Positions 41,116-54,205 of a stretch of DNA of 64,000 nucleotides are shown one piece after another. Origin of the DNA: Micrococcales bacterium (lineage in GTDB: Bacteria > Actinomycetota > Actinomycetes > Actinomycetales > Microbacteriaceae); assembly GCA_017306245.1 (NCBI GenBank), contig JAFKIY010000006.1:1-64000 (forward strand), read 5' to 3'. A program made the translations under genes and the position numbers. Each line of letters starts with the position of its first letter. The stretch's first letter is position 1. A model generated the notes under the pieces. That model was not told the origin of the DNA, ran no database searches, and saw only the letters and a list, made by a program, of their open reading frames with translations.

Positions 41116-41456
41116 CGTTCGCTCGCCCCTTCTCCCGCCACAGCCGCCGTCAATTCCGTGTGAAGGGTATCCCAGTCGGCATCAAGGGACCCCGGCAGGC
41201 CGCGCACGACGACATCCCTGCCCGTGACCCCGTCGCGCACGAGCTCCCAGGCGATCGCGCGAAACCGGCGCCGCACCCGATTGCGCTGCACCGCATTGCC
41301 GACCTTCTTCGTCATCGTGAAGCCGAACCGCGCAGGCATGCCCGGATCCGTCACGAGCGAGCTCACCACCATATGATCAGTTTCTACGCGACGGCCCCGC
41401 CTCGAGACACGACGAAACTCGTCCCCGGAGACAAGGCGATTCGCTCGTGCGAGCAT
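41112..41456 (-). CDS. rnpA: Ribonuclease P protein component
   Basis: 114 residues. The signature KKVGNAVQRNRVRRRFRAIAWE (RNR motif) is present, with an N-terminal LARANRLVSGDEFRRVSRRGRRV. It helps the RNase P RNA cut tRNA precursors. Its start is only 7 nt downstream of rpmH, the universal bacterial order. Confidence 0.96.
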   Translation of the reverse strand: MLARANRLVSGDEFRRVSRRGRRVETDHMVVSSLVTDPGMPARFGFTMTKKVGNAVQRNRVRRRFRAIAWELVRDGVTGRDVVVRGLPGSLDADWDTLHTELTAAVAGEGASER

Positions 41457-41463
41457 GACAGAT

Positions 41464-41601
41464 TCACGCAGAGAGTTCGGTGCGTCCCTTGCGGCGGCGA
41501 GCGCTCAGGATCGCGCGACCGGCACGCGTGCGCATGCGGAGCCGGAATCCGTGCACCTTGGCGCGACGGCGGTTATTTGGTTGGAAAGTCCTTTTGCTCA
41601 T
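41464..41601 (-). CDS. rpmH: 50S ribosomal protein L34
   Basis: 45 residues: [19 protein letters not shown], then [20 protein letters not shown] and RTELSA. This is the full-length standard L34. It is divergent from dnaA, with 270 bp between. Confidence 0.98.
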   Translation of the reverse strand: MSKRTFQPNNRRRAKVHGFRLRMRTRAGRAILSARRRKGRTELSA

Positions 41602-41871
41602 TGCTCTTTCTCCACAGTGTCGTGATCTCCGCTGGGCAAACAGCAACAAATACGCTGGGCCCCGGAAGTCGGGGTGCCGAATGGCCGAAGTCAACTGATT
41701 AAAGGTACGGGCTTTGTTCCGCGGGGTCAAACTGCGCGCCGCGCCCAGCCTCGCGAATATCCCCAGCCCCCAACTGGGGTTTTCCACAACTACGGCGACA
41801 AACTAAGGTGGTGTCACTGTGCAGTCGGTGGATAACCCTGTGAGTAAGAGGTTGAAAAGCTAAGGGGAGCA
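41602..41871. promoter_or_regulatory. rpmH-dnaA intergenic region with DnaA boxes
   Basis: Holds the divergent promoters of rpmH and dnaA. TTTTCCACA (41780-41788) fits the DnaA box consensus, and GGTGGATAA (41827-41835) differs by one base. Few boxes are present, so this side probably serves dnaA autoregulation rather than initiation. Confidence 0.65.
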
Positions 41872-43284
41872 GTGAACGACGAAGCGGATCCGACGAAGGA
41901 ACTGTGGCAGTCCATCCTTGATGCGCTGCGCACGGATGATCGCATCACTCCCCAGCTCGAGGGCTTTCTTTCGCTCGTAGAGCCCAAGGGGGTCATGGCG
42001 GGAACGCTTTACCTTGAAGTGCCCAACGACCTGACCCGCGGCATGCTGGAGCAGCGCATCCGACTTCCGCTGTTGAACGCGATCGCCGCGCTCAGCGAAG
42101 ACCAGTCCGTCACCACATTCGCGATCGTCGTGAACCCCGAGATCAGCCAGGACTATCTGGAGCCCGCGGCCGAGCCGGCCGAGCAGCCCTACATCGAGCA
42201 ACAGCCGGGTCCCGCTCCGATAGACAGCGGCAGGAAAGGGGATTCCCGACTCAACCCCAAATACAGTTTCGACAACTTCGTCATCGGCGGATCGAACCGT
42301 TTCGCCCATGCCGCGGCCGTCGCCGTCGCCGAAGCGCCCGCGAAAGCGTACAACCCTCTCTTCGTCTACGGCGGATCGGGCCTCGGCAAGACCCACCTCC
42401 TCCACGCCATCGGCCACTATGCCGAAAGTCTCTACCCCGGGATCCGGATTCGATATGTGAGCTCGGAGGAGTTCACGAACGACTTCATCAACTCGATCGC
42501 GAACAACCGGGCATCCCTGTTCCAGTCCCGTTACCGGGAAATCGACATCCTGCTGATCGATGACATCCAGTTCCTCCAGGGGAAGGATTCCACGCAGGAG
42601 GCGTTCTTCCACACGTTCAATACGCTCCACGATCACAACAAGCAGGTCGTGATTACGAGCGATCTGCCGCCGAAGCACCTGACCGGCTTCGAGGATCGGA
42701 TGCGGTCGCGGTTCGAGTGGGGTCTTATCACCGACGTGCAGGCGCCCGATCTGGAAACCCGCATCGCAATCCTCAGAAAGAAGGCGCAGAGTGAGCGCCT
42801 CCAGGTTCCCGACGACATCCTCGAATACATGGCATCCAAGGTTTCCTCGAATATCCGCGAACTGGAGGGAACGCTCATCCGCGTCACCGCCTTCTCGAGT
42901 CTGAACAAGACTCCCGTGGATCTCGCCCTCGTGCAGACGGTCCTCAAAGACCTCATCACGCTCGATGAGGACAACGTCGTCGCGCCCGTCGACATCATCA
43001 ATCACACGGCCGACTATTTCAAACTCTCGATTGATGACCTCTACGGTTCTTCCCGCTCCCAGGCGATCGCCACAGCCAGGCAGATCGCGATGTACCTGTG
43101 CCGCGAGCTCACGAACCTCTCGCTACCCAAGATCGGCCAACTGTTCGGCAACCGCGATCACACCACGGTGATGTACGCGAACAAGAAAATTTCCGAGCTC
43201 ATGAAGGAACGGCGCTCGATCTACAACCAGGTCACGGAGCTCACGAGCAGAATCAAGCAGAATCACCAGTACAACAAGCAATGA
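41872..43284 (+). CDS. dnaA: Chromosomal replication initiator protein DnaA
   Basis: 470 residues, GTG start with AGGGGAG upstream. Domain I covers residues about 1-90, a short Pro/Glu-rich linker follows (EPAAEPAEQPYIEQQPGPAP), then the AAA+ domain with Walker A GGSGLGKT (167-174) and Walker B ILLIDDIQFL. The C-terminal DNA-binding signature is LPKIGQLFGNRDHTTVMYANKKI. The linker (domain II) is much shorter than in Streptomyces DnaA. It binds the boxes on both sides of its gene. Confidence 0.98.
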   Translation: MNDEADPTKELWQSILDALRTDDRITPQLEGFLSLVEPKGVMAGTLYLEVPNDLTRGMLEQRIRLPLLNAIAALSEDQSVTTFAIVVNPEISQDYLEPAAEPAEQPYIEQQPGPAPIDSGRKGDSRLNPKYSFDNFVIGGSNRFAHAAAVAVAEAPAKAYNPLFVYGGSGLGKTHLLHAIGHYAESLYPGIRIRYVSSEEFTNDFINSIANNRASLFQSRYREIDILLIDDIQFLQGKDSTQEAFFHTFNTLHDHNKQVVITSDLPPKHLTGFEDRMRSRFEWGLITDVQAPDLETRIAILRKKAQSERLQVPDDILEYMASKVSSNIRELEGTLIRVTAFSSLNKTPVDLALVQTVLKDLITLDEDNVVAPVDIINHTADYFKLSIDDLYGSSRSQAIATARQIAMYLCRELTNLSLPKIGQLFGNRDHTTVMYANKKISELMKERRSIYNQVTELTSRIKQNHQYNKQ

Positions 43285-43605
43285 GCGCGCCTTCCTCACA
43301 TGTGGATAACTTGTGAATAACTGTTCTCCTCATTGTGCAAAGGTGTCCGATCCTTGTGAATTACCTCCCGATGCCGTCGAGCCGGCCAGGCAGCATGCAC
43401 GGGCATCCCACAGCCCGTGCACATCTCACACCGTTGTAGTTACCCGCTGAATGCGAACGCGAACTCGGTTCTCCACAGTTTCCACAACGGTTAATGTCAT
43501 TAGATTTCTTTAACGATGACGCTCCCCAAATAACCTTCAACCCCCAGATCGGCAGGCTGTGCCAGTATTAAGGCCCGACCAGCACTCCGATTCACAGAGG
43601 TGATC
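43285..43605. other. oriC: Probable chromosomal origin (oriC), dnaA-dnaN gap
   Basis: This 321-bp gap has no gene. DnaA boxes on one strand: TGTGGATAA (43301-43309) and TGTGAATAA (43312-43320), both perfect, and near-boxes TGTGCAAAG (43334-43342) and TGTGAATTA (43355-43363). On the other strand TTCTCCACA (43469-43477) and GTTTCCACA (43478-43486) lie side by side. An AT-rich stretch follows at about 43490-43520 and could be the unwinding element. The two box clusters face each other. Confidence 0.82.
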
Positions 43606-44754
43606 ATGAAGTTCCAAGTCAATCGCGACGTCTTCAGCGAGGCAGTGTCCTTTGCGGTCAAGTTGCTGCCCCAGCGAACCACTCTGCCCATCCTGAGCGG
43701 CGTGCTGCTTGAAGCGTCCAAAGACGGTCTCACGCTCTCCTCTTTCGACTATGAGGTGTCCACCAGGGCAACCATCACGGCCGACATCGAAGAAGAGGGG
43801 ACGGTGCTCGTGTCGGGGCGCCTCCTTGCCGACATTGCGAGCCGGCTGCCCGCGGCGCCGGTTCACGTCAGCACGGATGGGTCTAAGATTTCGGTCCAGT
43901 GCGGATCAGCCAGTTTCACTCTCCTCAGCATGCCGGTGGAGGAGTACCCGACGCTTCCGGAAATCGCGCCGGAATCCGGGGTGCTGCCCGCCGAAGCCTT
44001 TGCGGCGGCCGTCTCCCAGGTTGCGGTTGCGGCCAGCAGGGACGACGTGACACCTGTGATTACGGGGGTTCAGCTCGAGGTGGGCGAAAACAATCTCAGC
44101 CTGGTCGCAACCGACCGGTATCGCGTGGCGATCCGCGAAATCGACTGGGAATCCAGGGGTGCGAAGGCGTCCGAGCCGGTGACGGCGCTCGTTCCAGCCA
44201 GAACTCTGATGGAAGTGGGAAAGACGTTCGGCCACAGCGGCACCATTTCGGTGTCGATCGCGAGCAGCGACGAACGCGAACTCATCGCGTTCAGCGCCGA
44301 CAAGAAGACGGTCACCTCGCTTCTCATCAAGGGAAACTTTCCGCCCGTGCGCCGGCTGTTCCCGGAGGGCCCAGACAACTATGCGGTCGTGAACACCGCC
44401 GATCTCATGGAAGCGGTCCGACGGGTTTCGCTCGTCCTCGAACGCGAGGCCGCGTTGCGCTTCACGTTCACGATCGACGGCGTGACTTTGGAGGCGATCG
44501 GATCCGAGCAGGCCCAGGCTTCGGAAACCATCGATGGTCATTTGAACGGCGAAGACACGGTCGTGTCCTTGAAACCCCAGTTCCTTCTGGATGGCCTGGG
44601 TGCAGTTCACTCCGAGTTTGTGCGGATATCGTTCACGAAGACAGACAACCCCAATAAGCCGGGGCCGGTCCTGATCACGAGCCAATCCTCGAAGGATCAG
44701 GCCGGCGTGGACAACTACAAGTACCTGCTTCAACCGAACCTTCTGTTGCGGTGA
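43606..44754 (+). CDS. dnaN: DNA polymerase III sliding clamp (beta subunit)
   Basis: 382 residues with the three repeated clamp domains. The N-terminus reads MKFQVNRDVFSEAVSFAVKLLPQRTTLPILSGVLLEA; LSLVATDRYRVAIREI lies in domain II and the C-terminal region ends VDNYKYLLQPNLLLR. It rings DNA and tethers polymerase. The ATG at 43606 has AGAGG upstream at the right distance; a GTG two codons earlier is less likely. Confidence 0.98.
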   Translation: MKFQVNRDVFSEAVSFAVKLLPQRTTLPILSGVLLEASKDGLTLSSFDYEVSTRATITADIEEEGTVLVSGRLLADIASRLPAAPVHVSTDGSKISVQCGSASFTLLSMPVEEYPTLPEIAPESGVLPAEAFAAAVSQVAVAASRDDVTPVITGVQLEVGENNLSLVATDRYRVAIREIDWESRGAKASEPVTALVPARTLMEVGKTFGHSGTISVSIASSDERELIAFSADKKTVTSLLIKGNFPPVRRLFPEGPDNYAVVNTADLMEAVRRVSLVLEREAALRFTFTIDGVTLEAIGSEQAQASETIDGHLNGEDTVVSLKPQFLLDGLGAVHSEFVRISFTKTDNPNKPGPVLITSQSSKDQAGVDNYKYLLQPNLLLR

Positions 44755-44792
44755 GTGCCCGGTAGTTCGAAAGTCAGGAAAGAAGAAGCGCA

Positions 44793-45683
44793 ATGCATAT
44801 CGGTTTGGTCGGTCTGGGCAGGATGGGCAGCAACATGCGCACCAGGCTTCAGCAGCACGACATCACGGTCACCGGGTACGACACGAATCCCGACGTCACG
44901 GATGTTTCTTCGCTCGGCGATCTGGTGAAGGCCCTGCCGACGCCGCGGATCGTCTGGGTGATGGTTCCCGCGGGGGACATCACCCACTCGGTGATCACGG
45001 AGCTTGTCGGCCTCCTGGCGGACGGCGACCTGATCATCGATGGCGGAAATTCACGGTTCACGGAGGACGCCCGACACGGCGCTCTCGCCCATAAACACTC
45101 CGTCGGGTTCATAGATGCCGGCGTTTCCGGTGGAATCTGGGGTTTGAAGAACGGCTACGGCCTCATGGTGGGGGGTGCTGACGAGCACGTGGAAAGGGCA
45201 ATGCCCATTTTCGACGCGCTGCGGCCGAAGGGTCCCCGCGAGGAGGGTTTCGTTCATGTCGGGCCGGTGGGTGCCGGGCACTACGCGAAGATGGTGCACA
45301 ACGGAATCGAGTACGGGCTCATGCAGGCATATGCGGAAGGCTACGAGCTCCTGGATAAACGAGAAGACCTCATAAAAGATGTGAAGGGCACGTTCAAGGC
45401 GTGGCAGCGCGGAACCGTCGTGAGGTCCTGGCTCCTGGAGTTGCTCGTTCGCGCACTCGAGCAGGATCCGGAGTTCGAGGAGATCGAGGGGTACGTCGAC
45501 GACTCCGGCGAGGGTCGCTGGACTCTCGAGGAGGCCATCGACAACGCGGTGCCCATGCCGGTGATTTCGGCATCCATTTTCGCCCGGTTCGTCTCCCGAC
45601 AGGGGGACGAGTCTCCCGCCATGAAGGCTGTGGCGGCGCTTCGGCACCAGTTCGGCGGGCACGCGGTCAAGAAGTCGGAGTGA
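44793..45683 (+). CDS. gnd: 6-phosphogluconate dehydrogenase, decarboxylating (short NAD type)
   Basis: 296 residues, the short form (about 300 residues rather than 470). The nucleotide fold starts HIGLVGLGRMGSNMRTRLQQHDITVTGYDTN, where the residue after the second strand (D) suggests preference for NAD. DAGVSGGIWGLKNGYGLMVGG and GPVGAGHYAKMVHNGIEYGLMQAYAEGYELL contain the catalytic Lys and Glu. It converts 6-phosphogluconate to ribulose-5-phosphate. A gnd gene between dnaN and recF is a classic actinobacterial arrangement. Confidence 0.95.
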   Translation: MHIGLVGLGRMGSNMRTRLQQHDITVTGYDTNPDVTDVSSLGDLVKALPTPRIVWVMVPAGDITHSVITELVGLLADGDLIIDGGNSRFTEDARHGALAHKHSVGFIDAGVSGGIWGLKNGYGLMVGGADEHVERAMPIFDALRPKGPREEGFVHVGPVGAGHYAKMVHNGIEYGLMQAYAEGYELLDKREDLIKDVKGTFKAWQRGTVVRSWLLELLVRALEQDPEFEEIEGYVDDSGEGRWTLEEAIDNAVPMPVISASIFARFVSRQGDESPAMKAVAALRHQFGGHAVKKSE

Positions 45684-45710
45684 GCGGATGGCCCTCGCCG
45701 TGTTCTCGCC

Positions 45711-46910
45711 GTGATCGTCGCCCAGCTTCAGCTCACTGATTTTCGAAACTACGTGTCGGCGCACGTCGATCTGGTTCCCGGACCGAACCTGTTCGTCGGC
45801 AGCAACGGCCAGGGCAAGACGAATCTGGTGGAGGCGCTCGGCTATTTCGCGACTCTCGGCTCGCACCGGGTTTCCTCCGAGCAGGCGATGATCAGGCAGG
45901 GTGCGGACGCCGCCATCGTGCGAGCGCGCATCCGCCATTTGGACAAGGAGTTGCTCCTCGAGGTGCAGCTCAACCGTACGGGCACGAACCGGGCGCAACT
46001 GAATCGAAATCAGATCAAGGTGCGCGAGCTTCCGCGGCACTTCTCCACCGTTCTGTTCGCCCCGGAGGATCTCGCGCTCGTTCGGGGAGAGCCGGCAGGG
46101 CGCCGACGCTTTCTGGATGAACTTCTCGTCGTGCGTTCTCCCCGCCTCGCCGGGGTTATCGCGGATTACGACCGGGTGCTGCGGCAGCGAAACACGCTGC
46201 TCAAATCCGCCCGCTCCGCCGGTGTGAAGGATCACGCGCTGTCCACCCTCGACGTCTGGGATGAACGCCTCATCGCGCTGGGTTCCGAACTCATCGAGGC
46301 GCGAAGCGTGCTGGTGTCCGAACTTCAGCCCCGAATCACGGAAGCGTACATCGCCGTCGCCGGGGAGGACCACCACACGATTCTGGCGAATCGGCTGAGC
46401 ATTCTCGGGGCCGATCCGGATTCGGAAGCGGTTGACCGGGACACGACCGCGCCCCTTCGGGCCGGGGACGCCGCGGTGCGGTTCCGGGAGGCGCTGGACC
46501 AGGTTCGGCGAAGCGAACGGGATCGCGGCATCACCCTTGTCGGGCCGCATCGGGATGACCTCGTGCTGGATTTGAACGGCATGCCGGCACGGGGCTATGC
46601 GAGCCACGGGGAGTCCTGGTCGTTCGCGCTCGCCCTGAAGCTCGCCTCAGCTCACGTGCTAAGGGCGGAGTCGGTCGTGGGCGACCCTGTTCTGATTCTC
46701 GACGACGTGTTCGCCGAGCTCGATGAGTCACGGCGGGCGCGCCTTGCGAACGCGGTCTCCGACTTCGAGCAGGTTCTCATCACGGCGGCAGTACTGCGCG
46801 ATGTGCCTGAAGCGCTCGCACAGCACACCGTCCGGATCGAAGGCGGTCGGATTGTGGAGAGCGCGGATCCGCCCGTGCCTGGGGAGGAGGAGAGCCGAAA
46901 TGGCGAGTGA
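45711..46910 (+). CDS. recF: DNA replication and repair protein RecF
   Basis: 399 residues, GTG start. SMC-like ATPase: IVAQLQLTDFRNY, Walker A GSNGQGKTN (K36), signature and Walker B region (LALKLASAHVL ... DPVLILDDVFAELDESRR). It loads RecA on gapped DNA with RecO and RecR. Its 3' end overlaps the dciA start by 11 bp. Confidence 0.96.
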   Translation: MIVAQLQLTDFRNYVSAHVDLVPGPNLFVGSNGQGKTNLVEALGYFATLGSHRVSSEQAMIRQGADAAIVRARIRHLDKELLLEVQLNRTGTNRAQLNRNQIKVRELPRHFSTVLFAPEDLALVRGEPAGRRRFLDELLVVRSPRLAGVIADYDRVLRQRNTLLKSARSAGVKDHALSTLDVWDERLIALGSELIEARSVLVSELQPRITEAYIAVAGEDHHTILANRLSILGADPDSEAVDRDTTAPLRAGDAAVRFREALDQVRRSERDRGITLVGPHRDDLVLDLNGMPARGYASHGESWSFALALKLASAHVLRAESVVGDPVLILDDVFAELDESRRARLANAVSDFEQVLITAAVLRDVPEALAQHTVRIEGGRIVESADPPVPGEEESRNGE

Positions 46911-47397
46911 GCCACCTTCCGGCGAGCACGTTGCCGTGTTCGAACGGTTTCGCCGGGTGTTCGGCGACCGGGCCGCGACGTCGAAGGATGCCAGAAGCCG
47001 GGCGCGCCGCGAGCCTGGCTCGAGCGCCCCGTTCGGCACCGGCCGGGATCCCCGGGGAATTGCGGAAGTGCTTGACGCGCTCACCGCGCGGCTGGGCTGG
47101 AATTCCTCGCTCGCGCGGTCGGAACTTCTCGACTCCTGGGCTGAACTGGTGGGCGAGGAGACGGCCGCGCACTCCGTCCCGGCGGGCATCGACGAGGGCG
47201 TTCTCACGGTGTCCTGCGACTCCACGGCGTGGGCCACCCAGCTCCGATTGATGCGCACCCAGATCATTTCCCGCATCGTCGAACGCTATCCGGATGCCGG
47301 CATCGAGGCCCTGCGCTTCAACGGGCCGGGTGTACCCTCCTGGAAAAGGGGTCCCAGATCAGTTCCAGGGCGCGGTCCGCGCGATACCTACGGCTAA
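46900..47397 (+). CDS. dciA: DciA family protein (DUF721), helicase loader/operator
   Basis: 165 residues. A variable basic N-terminus is followed by the DUF721 domain: LDALTARLGWNSSLARSELLDSWAELVGEETAAHSVPAGIDEGVLTVSCDSTAWATQLRLMRTQIISRIVERY, where the W..xQL pattern (STAWATQL) is diagnostic. DciA is the ancestral loader or activator of DnaB in bacteria without DnaC, and dnaB lies at 23884. AGGAGGAG precedes the ATG, inside the end of recF. Confidence 0.92.
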   Translation: MASEPPSGEHVAVFERFRRVFGDRAATSKDARSRARREPGSSAPFGTGRDPRGIAEVLDALTARLGWNSSLARSELLDSWAELVGEETAAHSVPAGIDEGVLTVSCDSTAWATQLRLMRTQIISRIVERYPDAGIEALRFNGPGVPSWKRGPRSVPGRGPRDTYG

Positions 47398-47476
47398 CTG
47401 GACAAAAACGGTGCCTCAGATAAATCGCGGTCTCCAGAACGCGGAATGCGGCTTTTCGAGGGGAGCTCTTTGATAG

Positions 47477-49528
<2,052 letters not shown>

Positions 49529-49552
49529 CAGACCTCCCAACCCAAGGAATTC

Positions 49553-52141
<2,589 letters not shown>

Positions 52142-52549
52142 ATGAGCAGCATGGCGGAGAAACTCCAGAGGAAGTCGCAGCGCGCCGCCGCGACGAAGCA
52201 GGTCCGTCTCAAGCTGGTCTATGTGGACTTCTGGTCCGCCGTGAAACTGTCGTTCCTGATCTCGCTGTGCATTGCCATCGTGCAACTCGTCGCGACTTTC
52301 CTGTTGTGGACCGTGCTGAACTCCACCGGAATCTTCGGTCAGCTGACGAATGTCCTGGTCGATATTCTGGGGGATCCGACGTTCAGCGTTCTCGACAGCT
52401 TCTCGCTCCTGAAGGTCATGTTGTTCACGTCCGTCGTTGCCGTTCTGACCATTGTCGTGGGCACCGCGCTGGGCGCCATCGCCGCGCTCGTCTACAACTT
52501 GAGCGTTCGAGTGACGGGCGGGCTGCTCGTCGGCTTCACGAACAACTGA
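52142..52549 (+). CDS. DUF3566 membrane protein
   Basis: 135 residues. A basic N-terminus (RKSQRAAATKQVRLKLVYVDFWSAVKLSFLI) leads the first helix, and a second membrane region is SLLKVMLFTSVVAVLTIVVGTALGAIAALVYNL, with an amphipathic middle (FGQLTNVLVDILGD). This is the conserved protein that follows gyrA in actinobacteria. It starts directly at the gyrA stop. The function is unknown. Confidence 0.92.
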   Translation: MSSMAEKLQRKSQRAAATKQVRLKLVYVDFWSAVKLSFLISLCIAIVQLVATFLLWTVLNSTGIFGQLTNVLVDILGDPTFSVLDSFSLLKVMLFTSVVAVLTIVVGTALGAIAALVYNLSVRVTGGLLVGFTNN

Positions 52550-52554
52550 CCCAA

Positions 52555-52583
52555 TTACACGAACACCGGGCCGGTGCGATAAT
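52555..52583 (+). promoter_or_regulatory. Possible tRNA-Ile promoter
   Basis: GATAAT (52578-52583) as -10 and a weak TTACAC (52555-52560) as -35 with a 17-nt spacer; transcription would begin about 10 nt before the tRNA. Confidence 0.4.
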
Positions 52584-52599
52584 CTCGTATCTGCCTCAC

Positions 52600-52673
52600 G
52601 GGGATATAGCTCAGGCGGTTAGAGCGCTTCGCTGATAACGAAGAGGTCCCAGGTTCAAGTCCTGGTATCCCCA
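52600..52673 (+). tRNA. tRNA-Ile (anticodon GAT)
   Basis: 74 nt. The acceptor stem GGGGATA pairs with TATCCCC, the anticodon arm CTTCG/CGAAG holds loop CTGATAA with GAT, and the T arm has GTTCAAGTC. The CCA end is not encoded in full (the tRNA is followed by CG). Confidence 0.97.
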
Positions 52674-52710
52674 CGCAATTCACTAGTTTGGTCAGCACTG
52701 CGTACCGAGG

Positions 52711-52760
52711 GCCGAGACGGCACTCGGCGCATGGCTTTCACTCATAGCTCCACCGCGCCG
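52711..52760. repeat. Dispersed intergenic repeat, copy B
   Basis: A contiguous 50-nt segment that matches copy A (26535-26607) at 41 of 50 positions. Its left part holds a small inverted repeat (GCCGAG and CTCGGC, 52711-52716 with 52723-52728). The tRNA-Ile/tRNA-Ala gap (52674-52890) holds no gene. Confidence 0.65.
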
Positions 52761-52817
52761 CCGCGCTCCGCGTCCCGACAAATACAAGCATCGCCTGTAG
52801 TAAACTCGTTTGGGTTC

Positions 52818-52880
52818 GGTTCGCCGAGCGCTCGCGCGCGGTCGGCGAACCGCATGCGCGCCGCAGTAGCGGCGGCGCGC
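52818..52880. other. Two GC-rich hairpins before tRNA-Ala
   Basis: A perfect 10-bp stem (52818-52827 with 52842-52851) is followed by a perfect 9-bp stem (52856-52864 with 52872-52880), ending 10 nt before tRNA-Ala. They could end the tRNA-Ile transcript or shape the tRNA-Ala precursor. Confidence 0.6.
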
Positions 52881-52890
52881 CAGCAAGCAC

Positions 52891-52963
52891 GGGGCCTTAG
52901 CTCAATTGGTAGAGCGCCTGCTTTGCAAGCAGGAGGTCAGGAGTTCGATTCTCCTAGGCTCCA
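52891..52963 (+). tRNA. tRNA-Ala (anticodon TGC)
   Basis: 73 nt. The acceptor stem GGGGCCT pairs with AGGCTCC (one G-T), the anticodon arm CCTGC/GCAGG holds loop TTTGCAA with TGC, and the T arm has GTTCGATTC. The acceptor G3-T70 pair is the alanine identity element. No full CCA is encoded. Confidence 0.97.
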
Positions 52964-52991
52964 CAAGGATCACAGTGACGTTCTGGGGCGC

Positions 52992-53528
52992 CTATTCTCC
53001 GGTGGCGGGCTCTTGTTCGTCGCTGACCCAGAGTTCGTCATCCGCCCGCAGCGTTTGCCACGCAGCGTAGGCGATACCGGCTGCCGCGACCAAACCGATC
53101 CCCATCAGGATGTATCGGCCGGGTCCGCCGCTCGATTTCTGAGGGACCACGGCCTTCGATGTCGAACGGGTCACCCGACCGAGCGCCTGACGAACCTGCG
53201 GGCTCTTGGCGACCTCCAGAGCGGCGAGTGCAGCACCCAGGGCGGATGACACGGCGGGGAGAACGTCCTGAGAAACTTTCTTCCGCGCGGACCCGGCGAA
53301 CTGTCGACCGGCGGCAATGCTCGACTCGACGCCTGGGCGCACTCGCGTTTCGTAGGCGTCACGAACTCGGGGCGCGACGTACTCGCGATTGACCTCGGCG
53401 AGCTGCCTGCGCGCATCCTTCACCACCTTGGTCGCGTGCTCGAGGACTTCCTTCTGGTCGTCCCACAACTCCGATGCGCCCTGCTTCAGGCGCTTCAACT
53501 CTCGTCTGCGTTTGCGTGACAGTCCCAT
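52992..53528 (-). CDS. Membrane-anchored helical protein of unknown function
   Basis: 178 residues. A very basic N-terminus (MGLSRKRRRELKRLKQGASELWDDQKEVLEHATKVV) leads a long amphipathic helical region with apolipoprotein-like 11-residue periodicity, then a stretch GRYILMGIGLVAAAGIAYAAWQTL near residue 150 that is a single membrane helix, and an acidic tail. The arrangement suggests binding along membrane or DNA surfaces from the inner face. It is divergent from ppiA. The family is not recognised. Confidence 0.78.
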   Translation of the reverse strand: MGLSRKRRRELKRLKQGASELWDDQKEVLEHATKVVKDARRQLAEVNREYVAPRVRDAYETRVRPGVESSIAAGRQFAGSARKKVSQDVLPAVSSALGAALAALEVAKSPQVRQALGRVTRSTSKAVVPQKSSGGPGRYILMGIGLVAAAGIAYAAWQTLRADDELWVSDEQEPATGE

Positions 53529-53663
53529 TGGTAACCTCCGATTGTGGTGGTCGGACACTGTTCCCATCCTCCCACGAGCCTGACAAGCAGCAAACACTGC
53601 CGGGCTGGGCGAATGCTGAACTGCTGCGCGGCCAACCGCCAAACACTGTGAAAGAATTGTCGA

Positions 53664-54203
53664 ATGCCTGCACACACACATGTCGCCGTTCTCCACACCA
53701 ATCTGGGAGACATCACGGTCAACCTGCTCGCGAACCACGCGCCGAAAACGGTCGCCAACTTCGTCGGGCTCGCCACCGGTCAGATCGAATGGACCGATCC
53801 GGCAACCCAGCAGAAAACCAACCGTCCGCTGTACGACGGCGTGATCTTCCACCGGATCATCGATGACTTCATGATTCAGGGCGGCGACCCGCTCGGTGAG
53901 GGAATCGGCGGCCCTGGCTACCAGTTCGACGACGAGATCCACCCGGAACTGAACTTCAACGAACCCTACGTTCTCGCCATGGCCAATGCCGGAACGCAGG
54001 GCGGCCGCGGCACCAACGGTTCCCAGTTCTTCATCACCACCGTGTCCACCCCGTGGCTGCAGGGCAAACACACCATTTTCGGCGTCGTGGACGGCGAAGA
54101 GTCCAGGAACACGGTCAAGAAAATCGAATCCGTCAAGAAGGACGGCCGCGACCGTCCCGTTGAGCCGGTGGTCATCGAAAGCGTCACGATCGACGAGCTC
54201 TAA
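53664..54203 (+). CDS. ppiA: Peptidyl-prolyl cis-trans isomerase (cyclophilin)
   Basis: 179 residues, cytosolic cyclophilin without a signal peptide. Catalytic and binding residues are in FHRIIDDFMIQGGDPLGEG, LAMANAGTQGGRGTNGSQFFITT and LQGKHTIFGVV. It speeds proline isomerisation in folding. ppiA next to the gyrA-tRNA block and a rhomboid gene is standard for actinobacteria. Confidence 0.96.
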   Translation: MPAHTHVAVLHTNLGDITVNLLANHAPKTVANFVGLATGQIEWTDPATQQKTNRPLYDGVIFHRIIDDFMIQGGDPLGEGIGGPGYQFDDEIHPELNFNEPYVLAMANAGTQGGRGTNGSQFFITTVSTPWLQGKHTIFGVVDGEESRNTVKKIESVKKDGRDRPVEPVVIESVTIDEL

Positions 54204-54205
54204 CG

